Below are positions 1-7,500 of a DNA stretch of 13,061 bases, piece by piece (the stretch's first letter is position 1; the number at the start of each line of letters is the position of its first letter). A program made the position numbers and the translations under genes. Where the stretch lies: contig JADYZK010000277.1 in NCBI GenBank assembly GCA_020853175.1, positions 1 to 13,061 on the forward strand, read 5' to 3'. The notes beneath the pieces are model-generated. The model had not been told where the DNA came from and searched no databases. It worked only from the letters and a program-made list of their open reading frames with translations. Source of the DNA: Bacteroidales bacterium (GTDB lineage Bacteria > Bacteroidota > Bacteroidia > Bacteroidales > F082).

Positions 1-2
1 AC

Positions 3-458
3 CTTTTACAATACGTGTTGTATACCGATCCGGCCAATCCACTGACAAGCGCGTTGGCGACGTCCGCCACACCAACTTTTACGTTCAATCCGGCCACCAT
101 GACCTTCGGTACCACCTACTACATCACGGCGGTGGCGGGCAACAACCTCAACGGCAACGTGGATCCTACCGACCCGTGTCTGGATTTTTCAAATGTCGTG
201 GTGGTGGTGTGGAACCCCGAACCGACGGTAGCACTTACGGCCACCACCGATTTCTGCGCCGGCACCTGCACCGATGTGGATGCCGTGTTTACCGGTACGC
301 CTCCGTTTACGCTTGATTATTTAACGCCCTGGGGAAACTTTACGCAAGTATTTGCCACAACTACCGCGACCTTTCAGGTGTGTGCGCCGGCGGGCACCTC
401 CGGCGTCATCAACGTGTTGGCCACGTCGCTTTCGGATGCGAATTGCTCGTGCAACTAA
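3..458 (+). CDS. 3' fragment of a secreted/surface repeat protein (Saprospiria-type adhesin domains)
   Basis: The frame is open from the window edge, so the 5' end is missing; the GTG at 15 is internal. The 152 visible codons form one complete repeat domain and part of another. The first has the pattern YxLYTDP..NPL, then TTYYITAVAGN, then DPCLDFSNVVVV and W.PEPTV. The second starts with FCAGTC, then TGTPPFTLDY, and ends with LATSLSDANCSC. Paired cysteines, many Thr/Val/Ala and alternating beta pattern fit an immunoglobulin- or PKD-like extracellular beta fold. Similar modules are common in very long secreted proteins of Saprospiria, usually exported by the type IX system. No C-terminal sorting domain follows: the frame stops right after the second domain, six bases before the stop of the convergent gene. 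The protein may therefore be C-terminally truncated. The repeat-protein class is fairly sure; ligand and function are unknown. Confidence 0.7.
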   Translation, partial: LLQYVLYTDPANPLTSALATSATPTFTFNPATMTFGTTYYITAVAGNNLNGNVDPTDPCLDFSNVVVVVWNPEPTVALTATTDFCAGTCTDVDAVFTGTPPFTLDYLTPWGNFTQVFATTTATFQVCAPAGTSGVINVLATSLSDANCSCN

Positions 459-464
459 ACAGGG

Positions 465-2009
465 TTACAAATACACATTCGCAAAAACATACGTGTACAT
501 TTCCGGCACCATAACACGGGCGAAAAGGTCGATCCACTTGCGGCCGTCGACACCGGAGTCGCCTACGGCAAAAAACAGGTCCACATCGGGAAATTGCGCG
601 AGCAGGTCTTCGCGAAAAGGAACAGAATCCACCTCCGTCAGCAATTCAACCAGTCTTTTGGTTTCGGTATTTTTCAGATCCGGTTTTTGCAGCAACTCCA
701 AGGCCGACGCGACCGTTACAGAGTAAAACAAACCGCGGCCCGGCCATACACAAATGGCATGGCCGTCGTTTTCCATGGGTACATCCACGGGAATTTCGTA
801 ACGGCGTACTGCCCTGGCGCCTTTTTCCATCGGAAGCGCTTCCAATTGTTTCATAAAATCCTGCAACAAAGCGTTTACGACCGCAGTGTTTGGCGCCACC
901 GCAGGAAGTGTACCGTACGTTTTCCTGAAAACATCGACGAGAAACTGCGTGCGTTGCTCGTTCACCTGTCGCAATTCCGGCGTCCAGGCGTACCAATCCA
1001 CACTTTTGGGTGTGTGGATGTAATGTTTGCGCAAGTCCGCAAGCGTCGAACGTGTGTCGAGCACGGCCCAACCGCTTGCCCAAAAATGCTGTTTCCAAAA
1101 CACCAGTCCGCACAAAACGGCATGCCCCACCTGCAGTCCCTTAAACGACATGGAATTTTTATCCACCTCAAACGAACGATCGGTAAACGGGTGTTTCAGC
1201 AGGTAGTGGTTGCCTTCCGAGCGGCCCACGTACACATAAATGCCCGTCAGGTTTTCCATGGTGCCGCGTATGGCCTGCGCCGTTTCGGGCGGACAGGGCA
1301 CCACCGACAAAAACCAGGTGTGCAGCGGTACCCCGTAAAACGGTCTCATGTTTCTGAACACCACGTCGTGTTCGATGGCCGGGTGCAGGAGGTCGGGCGA
1401 CAGCGGATTTTCGTCCTCGCCGGCTTCGGTGATCGCATTCAAAACCTCTTCGGCATAATTCAACCCCGTCAGGTAATTGGACGTGGCGAACAGGAACATG
1501 GCAGAGCGCACCTTTTCAAAAGGCGTGTTGTTTGCAGGCGTGATCCGACTGAAAAAACGCGTGTTGCCGGCGGGCAGGTGTTCCATGTTGGTTTCACACA
1601 TCGCCAAAAATTCGCGGGCCAGGCCTTCCAGAACAGGTTCGTCGGGCGCAATCCAATGACCGCTCATTTCCGTGATTTTGAGCCAAAGCAAAAAGTGGAC
1701 ATCCTGTACGTTCAAAACTTCGTCGGAGTATCCGTCCAGATCGAGAAACGGGATGGGCACGCCGTACAAATCCGTGTTTGTTGTGCGCAGGGTTTCCCAT
1801 AAACCGAACCCGTACACCTCGTCTTCAAACCAGCAGACCAGCGAAAGTGCCAGTTCGTTGACATGCGTATCCTCCAGCAAACCCGTCAGCGCAGGTTTGA
1901 GCAAACCTGCCGTCTCCCTTGCCATGTTGAGAAAAAAGCCGTCGTATTTGTCGGTGAAGTTGTCGTACGGGTGGTTTCGGAGCCAGTCGGAGGGTTTGAG
2001 TGCGGGCAT
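465..2009 (-). CDS. DUF3843-like protein of unknown function, 514 aa
   Basis: This is a full-length soluble protein of 514 residues starting at an ATG (2007-2009) and ending in TAA. There is no signal peptide or membrane segment. The N-terminus (DWLRNHPYDNFTDKYDGFF), then SLVCWFEDEVYGFGLWE, LYGVPIPFLDLDGYSDEVLN and HFLLWLKI recall my memory of DUF3843, a family of uncharacterised Bacteroidota proteins; this is recognition without a search. The C-terminal half is rich in aromatic residues and includes FFAVGDSGVDGRKW near the end. No catalytic motif of a known enzyme is visible. The gene is convergent with the repeat-protein fragment (6 bases between stops) and divergent from the Crp/Fnr gene, sharing the 2010..2110 intergenic stretch with it. 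It is surely a real gene because codon use is host-like and long antisense frames lack any recognisable protein. The family assignment is moderately sure. Confidence 0.8.
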   Translation of the reverse strand: MPALKPSDWLRNHPYDNFTDKYDGFFLNMARETAGLLKPALTGLLEDTHVNELALSLVCWFEDEVYGFGLWETLRTTNTDLYGVPIPFLDLDGYSDEVLNVQDVHFLLWLKITEMSGHWIAPDEPVLEGLAREFLAMCETNMEHLPAGNTRFFSRITPANNTPFEKVRSAMFLFATSNYLTGLNYAEEVLNAITEAGEDENPLSPDLLHPAIEHDVVFRNMRPFYGVPLHTWFLSVVPCPPETAQAIRGTMENLTGIYVYVGRSEGNHYLLKHPFTDRSFEVDKNSMSFKGLQVGHAVLCGLVFWKQHFWASGWAVLDTRSTLADLRKHYIHTPKSVDWYAWTPELRQVNEQRTQFLVDVFRKTYGTLPAVAPNTAVVNALLQDFMKQLEALPMEKGARAVRRYEIPVDVPMENDGHAICVWPGRGLFYSVTVASALELLQKPDLKNTETKRLVELLTEVDSVPFREDLLAQFPDVDLFFAVGDSGVDGRKWIDLFARVMVPEMYTYVFANVYL

Positions 2010-2064
2010 GGTGGAAGGATTTTGGGCGCAAGGTACGGTGATGCGTACAATCTAAAAAGTTGGG

Positions 2065-2072
2065 TACTTTTG
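2065..2072 (+). promoter_or_regulatory. Bacteroidota-type -7 box upstream of the Crp/Fnr gene
   Basis: TACTTTTG matches the TAnnTTTG -7 consensus used by the primary sigma factor of Bacteroidota. It ends 38 bases before the ATG at 2111. No clear TTTG -33 box was found at the usual spacing, so this rests on one element. It supports the ATG at 2111 over the upstream TTG at 2060, which would lie upstream of the transcription start. Confidence 0.45.
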
Positions 2073-2110
2073 TTGAAACACTGTGGCAAATCAAGCATTT
2101 GAACCAAACA

Positions 2111-2680
2111 ATGAAAGACGTTTTACGGCAACATCTGATCAGCAGACTTGGCAACAACCTGGACAACCTGGATCTTGTTTTGTCAAAATTCACTACCATA
2201 AAAACCAAAAGAAACGAACAACTTTTGAAACAGGGTGAAGTTTGCAAATACGTTTATTTCGTTGCCAAAGGTTGTTTGCAGGTGTATGTGTACGACCACG
2301 ACATGAACGAAACCACCCGCGACATTGTGCTGGAAGACCATTGGTGCAGTGAACTCATCAGTTTCGGCAGTGGACAACCGGCCAACGAAAACATCAGAAC
2401 CGTGGAGCCTTCCCAACTGTTGGCCATCGACAGAAATGGGTTTCAGGAAATGATGGAAAGTGTGCCGCAATTCGACAAGGTTTACAAACAAATCCTGGAG
2501 GCCTCTTATGCCAATGCCATTTACCGCCTCAATACTTTTGTAGCGCTTTCGGCCCTGGACAGGATAAAATGGCTGATGGAAAACAGACCGAATTTGATGA
2601 CCAGGGTTTCGAGCAAATTAATAGCCTCTTACCTGGGCATCAACAAAGACGTGTTCAGCCGACTGAAATCGAAATTGTAG
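2111..2680 (+). CDS. Crp/Fnr-family transcriptional regulator, 189 aa
   Basis: The protein has an N-terminal cyclic-nucleotide-binding beta-roll (about residues 20-110), including LLKQGEVCKYVYFVAKGCLQ and VLEDHWCSELISF. A helix follows, then a C-terminal winged-helix DNA-binding end with SSKLIASYLGINKDVFSRLK (about residues 165-187). This is the layout and length of the many small Crp/Fnr paralogues of Bacteroidota. The classic FGE/RxS cAMP-contact pattern of E. coli Crp is not evident, so the ligand is unknown. Cysteines are present but not in the clustered N-terminal arrangement of Fnr. I chose the ATG at 2111 because a TAnnTTTG box lies just upstream; a TTG at 2060 in the same frame would add 17 residues. 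It is followed on the same strand by two small membrane-protein genes, which are plausible targets or operon partners. Confidence 0.88.
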   Translation: MKDVLRQHLISRLGNNLDNLDLVLSKFTTIKTKRNEQLLKQGEVCKYVYFVAKGCLQVYVYDHDMNETTRDIVLEDHWCSELISFGSGQPANENIRTVEPSQLLAIDRNGFQEMMESVPQFDKVYKQILEASYANAIYRLNTFVALSALDRIKWLMENRPNLMTRVSSKLIASYLGINKDVFSRLKSKL

Positions 2681-2752
2681 ACTTTTGTCATCGTTGGGAA
2701 AAGTGGATGTCCGGCATCTTTGTGGTGTCATTCACCATTAAAAGCAGCAACC

Positions 2753-3169
2753 ATGGACAAAATTTTAAACATCGGTCGGTATTTGTTCCCGTTATCCTTT
2801 TTGTTGTACGTAGGTCTGCATTTGGGCAAACCCGAAGTGGGCGCCGCCTTTGTACCCGACTACCTGCCGTTTCCCTATTTCTGGAACTATTTTACGCTGG
2901 TGTGCATCTTGCTGTTTATCGTCAGTGCGGTAATGGGCAAATACGACAAACTGGCGTACACCATGATGGCAGTTTACGTCATCCTGATGGCCGTGTTGGT
3001 TCACCTTCCCAGAGCTATGGGACACGAAACCGGAATTGAAACCATGGCCGCGGATTTGGCGCGTGAAAAAGAACTCGAAATGGTCAACTTTTTCAGGAAC
3101 ATCATGGTTACAGGTGCTTTGCTGGGATTTGCAAAATATGTGGCGAGGGACAAACGGTTGGTGGGGTAA
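2753..3169 (+). CDS. DoxX-like small integral membrane protein, 138 aa
   Basis: Four hydrophobic segments are visible at about residues 7-25, 42-60, 64-83 and 113-131. After the first comes the pattern GLHLGKPE..AAFVPDYLPFPYFWNYFT, with the H...P, VP.YLP.P and FW.YF spacing typical of DoxX-like proteins. DoxX relatives are membrane subunits linked to quinone or redox reactions, or are of unknown role; no activity can be assigned from sequence here. The ATG at 2753 starts the protein just before the first membrane segment; an upstream in-frame TTG/GTG-type extension from 2720 lacks support. The gene lies 72 bases after the Crp/Fnr gene and 32 bases before the next membrane gene, all on one strand, so co-transcription is likely. 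Family call is moderately sure. Confidence 0.72.
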   Translation: MDKILNIGRYLFPLSFLLYVGLHLGKPEVGAAFVPDYLPFPYFWNYFTLVCILLFIVSAVMGKYDKLAYTMMAVYVILMAVLVHLPRAMGHETGIETMAADLAREKELEMVNFFRNIMVTGALLGFAKYVARDKRLVG

Positions 3170-3201
3170 AAAGCGGAAACAGTTTTTATAAAACACCATA
3201 A

Positions 3202-3576
3202 ATGACAGCCATCAAACTGGTTTACCTTGCAAACATTGTGGTTGCGGGTTGGATTGGAACCACGTCGTTGTTTTTTCCAAAAACAGCAACTTCTGCCATT
3301 TTTCAAAATGCCTACCCAACGACCGACCTCATGAAATTGGTCGGTTGTTTGTGGTTGGCGATTGCCATTTTGTCCGTATTGGGGCTTTGGAAGCCAATGA
3401 CTTTTTCCCCCGTCCTGCTTCTGCAATTGATTTACAAAGGCGCCTGGCTTTTGGTCGTTGCTTATCCGGCCATCAAAAACAACCAACCCTACCCTACCGG
3501 CATGGCGATGTTTTTTATCGTTTGGGTATTGGTTTTGCCGTTTGTGATTCCGTGGGGGGAATGGGTGAAACAATAA
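3202..3576 (+). CDS. Four-helix membrane protein of unknown function, 124 aa
   Basis: The protein begins at an ATG 32 bases after the DoxX-like stop. It shows four hydrophobic stretches at about residues 4-25, 44-62, 68-88 and 100-119, with short loops. The loop after helix 1 contains FFPKTATSAIFQNAYPTTD; the loop before helix 4 contains NNQPYPTG. No cofactor-binding or transporter motif is recognisable. Size and topology recall DoxX-like or other small four-helix families, but I do not recognise the sequence itself. Its place behind a Crp/Fnr regulator and a DoxX-like gene suggests a shared regulatory unit, possibly linked to membrane redox or stress. That functional link is inference only. 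Confidence 0.7.
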   Translation: MTAIKLVYLANIVVAGWIGTTSLFFPKTATSAIFQNAYPTTDLMKLVGCLWLAIAILSVLGLWKPMTFSPVLLLQLIYKGAWLLVVAYPAIKNNQPYPTGMAMFFIVWVLVLPFVIPWGEWVKQ

Positions 3577-3584
3577 AGCTGACC

Positions 3585-3760
3585 TCATTCAAAAGGCGAT
3601 GCATTGGGATTGTACGGCACACCTCCGAGCCAATCCAACATGTCGGCGTAATCGGGGTGTTTGGGGTCGGCCATCACTTCCAGGAGGCGGTAGTAGCCGG
3701 GTACGCCACCGCAGTCTTCGGGCGGACACAGGCACATCCAAATATAAGCCCGCTTGAGAC
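3585..3760 (-). pseudogene. C-terminal remnant of a pRiA4b ORF-3-like (IS1096 passenger-type) protein
   Basis: Read on the minus strand from 3737 to the TGA at 3585-3587, the sequence encodes 50 residues. They contain CPPEDCGGVPGYYRLLEV, then ADPKHPDYADMLDWLGG. This is the characteristic C-terminus of the plasmid pRiA4b ORF-3-like family (PF07929), often carried as a passenger near mobile elements. The usual N-terminal part of roughly 100-150 residues is missing. The frame stays open only about 14 more codons beyond the visible homology, and ends in AT-rich sequence near 3771 with a stop further on. The remnant therefore looks like a gene cut by the event that brought in the AT-rich island. 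An ATG at 3735-3737 exists, but a functional 50-residue product is unlikely. The homology is clear by eye; the exact break point between 3735 and 3771 is not. Confidence 0.7.
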
Positions 3761-3794
3761 ATACTAAATAACAATAATAAATTTTATTTTCATA

Positions 3795-4517
3795 TTATGT
3801 ATTACTAGGAAGTGAAGATATGGGAAGACAAGTTTTAAGAAAGTTTAATAAAGGGAGAAGAGAGTCAGAGTCAAGATTCCAAAGTTCATTTCTCGTATAG
3901 TCCCTTTTTGACAAAGAAGTTTCATTAGCATATTTTGTTCCAAGCATATTATAAATATACCATTCAAATTTCTTTTTATTAAAATCGTCAACCCGATTTA
4001 ACTCAACCGGGACTTGAATTTTTAACAGTTCAGCTAAACAACTTGAGTAGTTAGTCAAACACTTAAAGAAGGGTTTACCTTTTTCACTAACAAGATTTTC
4101 AAGAAGCGTTTCTAAGTTTCCCTGATTATTATGGTCAGGAATTAAAAAAAAATAAAATTCAATTCCAAATTCTAGTTTTAATCCTTCAAGGTATTTATAC
4201 CTATTATTGAAGCCGCCAGCAGGTTTATGAGATTCAGTGTCCGCATCAATAATTAATATATTAGTTTCCTTCTTTTCTATATTTATTTTTATCTCATTTG
4301 CGACTTGTCTAATCTTCTTACCATCTATACCTCCTCCCACCAAATCAAGATTGAAAGGCCTCAAGTTTACAGTAAAATAATCTGATTTATAGATCATGTT
4401 AGTATAATCTCCAACTTTTTGAAATTGGAGATTATAATCAAAATGATGCTTTAAAAGGATAGAAAAAAAACAAATCTCTCCTTCCCCTTCTACATATATA
4501 TTAATATTTTTTTTCAT
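3795..4517 (-). CDS. Toprim-like (DUF3226/RloB/OLD-type) putative nuclease, 240 aa
   Basis: The N-terminus YVEGEGE (Glu10 after a beta strand) supplies the first Toprim acid. The strand NILIIDADTES (Asp91, Asp93) gives the DxD pair. Then FFLIPDHNNQGNLETLLENL (residues 123-142) shows the P....G.LE.LL pattern seen in DUF3226 and related Toprim proteins of OLD-like systems. Toprim folds bind divalent metal and cut or rejoin nucleic acid; in PARIS, AbiL and Gabija such domains act downstream of an ABC ATPase. The C-terminal part ends with LWNLDSDSLLPLLNFLK, resembling the tail of DUF3226 proteins. The ATG overlaps the stop of the upstream helicase-ATPase gene (ATGA at 4517-4514), implying coupled translation and a joint complex. 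Very AT-rich codons match its partner. The fold is fairly sure; nuclease activity is inferred. Confidence 0.75.
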   Translation of the reverse strand: MKKNINIYVEGEGEICFFSILLKHHFDYNLQFQKVGDYTNMIYKSDYFTVNLRPFNLDLVGGGIDGKKIRQVANEIKINIEKKETNILIIDADTESHKPAGGFNNRYKYLEGLKLEFGIEFYFFLIPDHNNQGNLETLLENLVSEKGKPFFKCLTNYSSCLAELLKIQVPVELNRVDDFNKKKFEWYIYNMLGTKYANETSLSKRDYTRNELWNLDSDSLLPLLNFLKTCLPISSLPSNT

Positions 4518-7500
4518 TCGTCTCCTCTGATTTCTAATTTATGTTTAATTGCATAGTCAAAACTTTCAAAGTCCCTAATTATCGATATTACTCTGTCTTC
4601 ATCTTCAAGAAATTCCAAAGTAATTAAACGAGAATCTTGTCTGCAACAATTAAACTCTTCTTCGGAGAGGACTTCATGAAAATAATTGATACACTCTTCA
4701 TTATGAGTGGTAACAAATAATTGCACATCCAAGTCTTTGGCAGCATTAAGTATTACTTTCCAGAAATTTTTAAACCTGCTATAATGAATTCCTGCATCAA
4801 TTTCATCTATCATTAAACGTTTGCCTTTAGCATTGTAAATCTGCATTAAAATCCTAAATAACTTATTTGCACCTTCGCCATAATTATACAATGGAGAAGT
4901 CTTAAAATTGTCATCATCAATTCTTTCTTCAATAATAATAGAGTCATCTGATGGCCGAATTTCTATTGCATAAATCTTAGGAATAAAAAGTCTAATTGTA
5001 GATAAAAATTTATCCTTTGATTTTCGATCTTTGCTGCCTATAAGCTCATAATACATATTTGCAAGGTCACTAGAAAACCCTTTTCCAAACGGAATAAAAG
5101 GAATATCAAATGTTGCCTGATTTATTATAGTAGTTAGTGAATCACTAAATTGAAGATCTATATTGGAATTCTCCTTTTTTATTACTAAATAATTTTTGGG
5201 ATCAGCAATATCACTATTAATCTTATTTTGAATTTCTTCAAAGCTCGGTGATCTAAACGTATATTCCCAACTATGTCTTCCATTAGCAATAAAATAGGTG
5301 ATATGCTGATCTTCAGGAGTATTAATAGTCTTAATATCTTCTATAATTTCATTAGTACTTAAAGTTGTGCCATTCCTTCTAAGTTTATGAGTAAATGACA
5401 AATAAGACAATTGTTGATTTGGAATATTAGAAAATAACAATGCTTCGAGTAGAGATGTTTTACCAGAATTATTATCACCGAGAATTAGATTGTATTTTCC
5501 CAAATTTTTAAGTTGAATTTTCTTAAATTTTCTGAAATAAGAAATTTCAATATCTGTTAAATGGTTAGGTGGATTTTCAGATATAAGTTGAGGAACATAA
5601 CTAATTCTTGATATTTCATTCACAGTCCATGGATAGTTACTTTTTTCAAATGGAAAATCTTCATTCTCAAATATCATATTCAACTCCTTGACTATGCTTT
5701 CTGAATCCTCGAGATTTCCACTTTTGTTTTTAAGTAATTTGGCTTGAAAAAACGCCCATCGTTCTTTTAAAAATAATGATGTAGTTTCATCATTAGTTAA
5801 ATAAATTGCATTCTTATAAAAGGCAACTCTTGTTAAATCATTTGTAGAGTGTTTTTCTAATTTTTGAGCAAATTGATGTAGGTTTTCTTTTTTCCCTGTA
5901 ATAATTAAGGATAAAAACATATACTCATCTATTTCATGTAAGTTTTCATTTGAAATGTTTTCATATCCATATTTCGATAATAAATTTAATAAATTAGTTG
6001 CAAGTGCAATATGTTCGTTGTTTTGCAATGCCAATCGATCTGAAATCAATCTACCTATCCAGAGCAACTCTTCTTCCACATTACCTTGGTTCTTCGCAAT
6101 TTGTAGCTTAGATTTAATATAGTTTGCTGGCAATCTAGGCACTTCATTCTCAAAAACATATTTTTCCCAAGCTTCAATCGCCTTTTCAAGTTGACTACTG
6201 GAATAATACAGTTCGGCTGCAACACGCCATAATACATAATCATCATCCTTAATAATGCTTTCGATAATAAAAGCTAAATCTCTTTTAATCTCAACACTTG
6301 ATATGGTGTTGACATAATTTTGTAATTTTTCACTGAATTTGGTATACCAAATAACATCCTTCAAAACATCATGTAGAAAATTTCTAATGTCATATGCGAT
6401 TTTAATATCCTCGCTTCCCCATGTGCCTGTTTTCATCAAATTAGCTATCAGAACCCTAGCTTCGTGCACATTGCCCTCCAATCCTCTAGAAATTTTATCC
6501 CAAACCTGTCCTCTAAAATAAGAATCAGATGCAAGTTCCCTATTGCCAGCATTTAAAAAATAATCTCCAGCTTTTTGCCAATTTCCCTTTATCAAATTAG
6601 AGTAGCCGTGACATTCATTTGCTTCTTGGTTTTCTCCAAGAATCTGAAAAATATTTGCAGCTAAAATAAGCCGAACAGCATTCTTATCTAAAATACCTTG
6701 CTCTTTATCTTTTTTCGCATTTGCAAGGGCATCTTCCTTAGTACTCTCCTTTACGTTTGTTAGAGATTTAGGATTTATTAGTAGAACCTCATCCAACTCT
6801 TGATAGTTTTCCCATGAAGACGGCATGCTGTTGACGGACTCAAAAAGTGGAATCCAAAATTTATCTGCAGCATTTTTACTATCGATTATAATAAGTTCAT
6901 TTTGAGCTCTAGTAATGGCCACATAAAGTTTGTTGAAGAAAAATTTATATTTATAGTTATTGTATTCATTAATAGAATTTAATAATAGATGACCAAATTC
7001 TTCAATATATTGATCTCCAAATCCACATACAACAACCTCACTATATTCTGCACCCTTAGCATTAATACTACTTTTTACATCAGCAAATTCACCTTTTATA
7101 ATTTCATTCCCCTCAGAGTCAATTTCAATTTTATAAGGAAATATATCATTATTTTTTCTTATATAATAATCATCTTCGTTAAGGTCAGAAGGTATAATAA
7201 ATGATTTATATTTAAATTTATTTCTATAAATTTCGAAATTATTAGGTTGAGTCAGCCACTCTTTGTAGTGCAACATCGGAATTAACGCGTTATTTGATGT
7301 CCTTTTAGATTGTTGTTTGATATACATATCTTCATCTAAAAACCTATATCTGAACTGTTGTATAAAATTAGACACTCGGACAATGGATTCCAACGAACGG
7401 TAGTTGTAAGTAGGAGTATAAATAGTTCTATCCTGTCTCTCCTTACTATAAACATATTTTGATTCCTCAAAAATACTGTAATACATTTGTTTAAGCCGTT

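Noticed and set aside
594..1802. A 402-codon open frame on the plus strand opposite the DUF3843-like gene
   Set aside because: It is an antisense shadow: it is rich in Arg, His, Gln and Phe as expected for the complement of a GC-rich gene, has no recognisable motif, and the minus-strand gene is clearly the coding one.
2060..2110. TTG start for the Crp/Fnr protein adding 17 residues
   Set aside because: The TTG lies just before the TAnnTTTG box, so transcripts would start downstream of it; the ATG at 2111 fits the family length.
3589..3774. A 61-codon minus-strand frame over the pRiA4b ORF-3-like remnant
   Set aside because: The conserved CPPEDCGG and DPKHP motifs are read in a different frame, so this Arg-rich frame is a shadow.
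3775..3794. AT-only palindrome after the Toprim stop as a terminator
   Set aside because: The AATAAA / TTTATT stem has no G or C pairs and is too weak to call.
6989..7204. A 71-codon plus-strand frame inside the helicase gene
   Set aside because: It is Phe/Ile/Asn-rich antisense sequence of an AT-rich gene with no motif.
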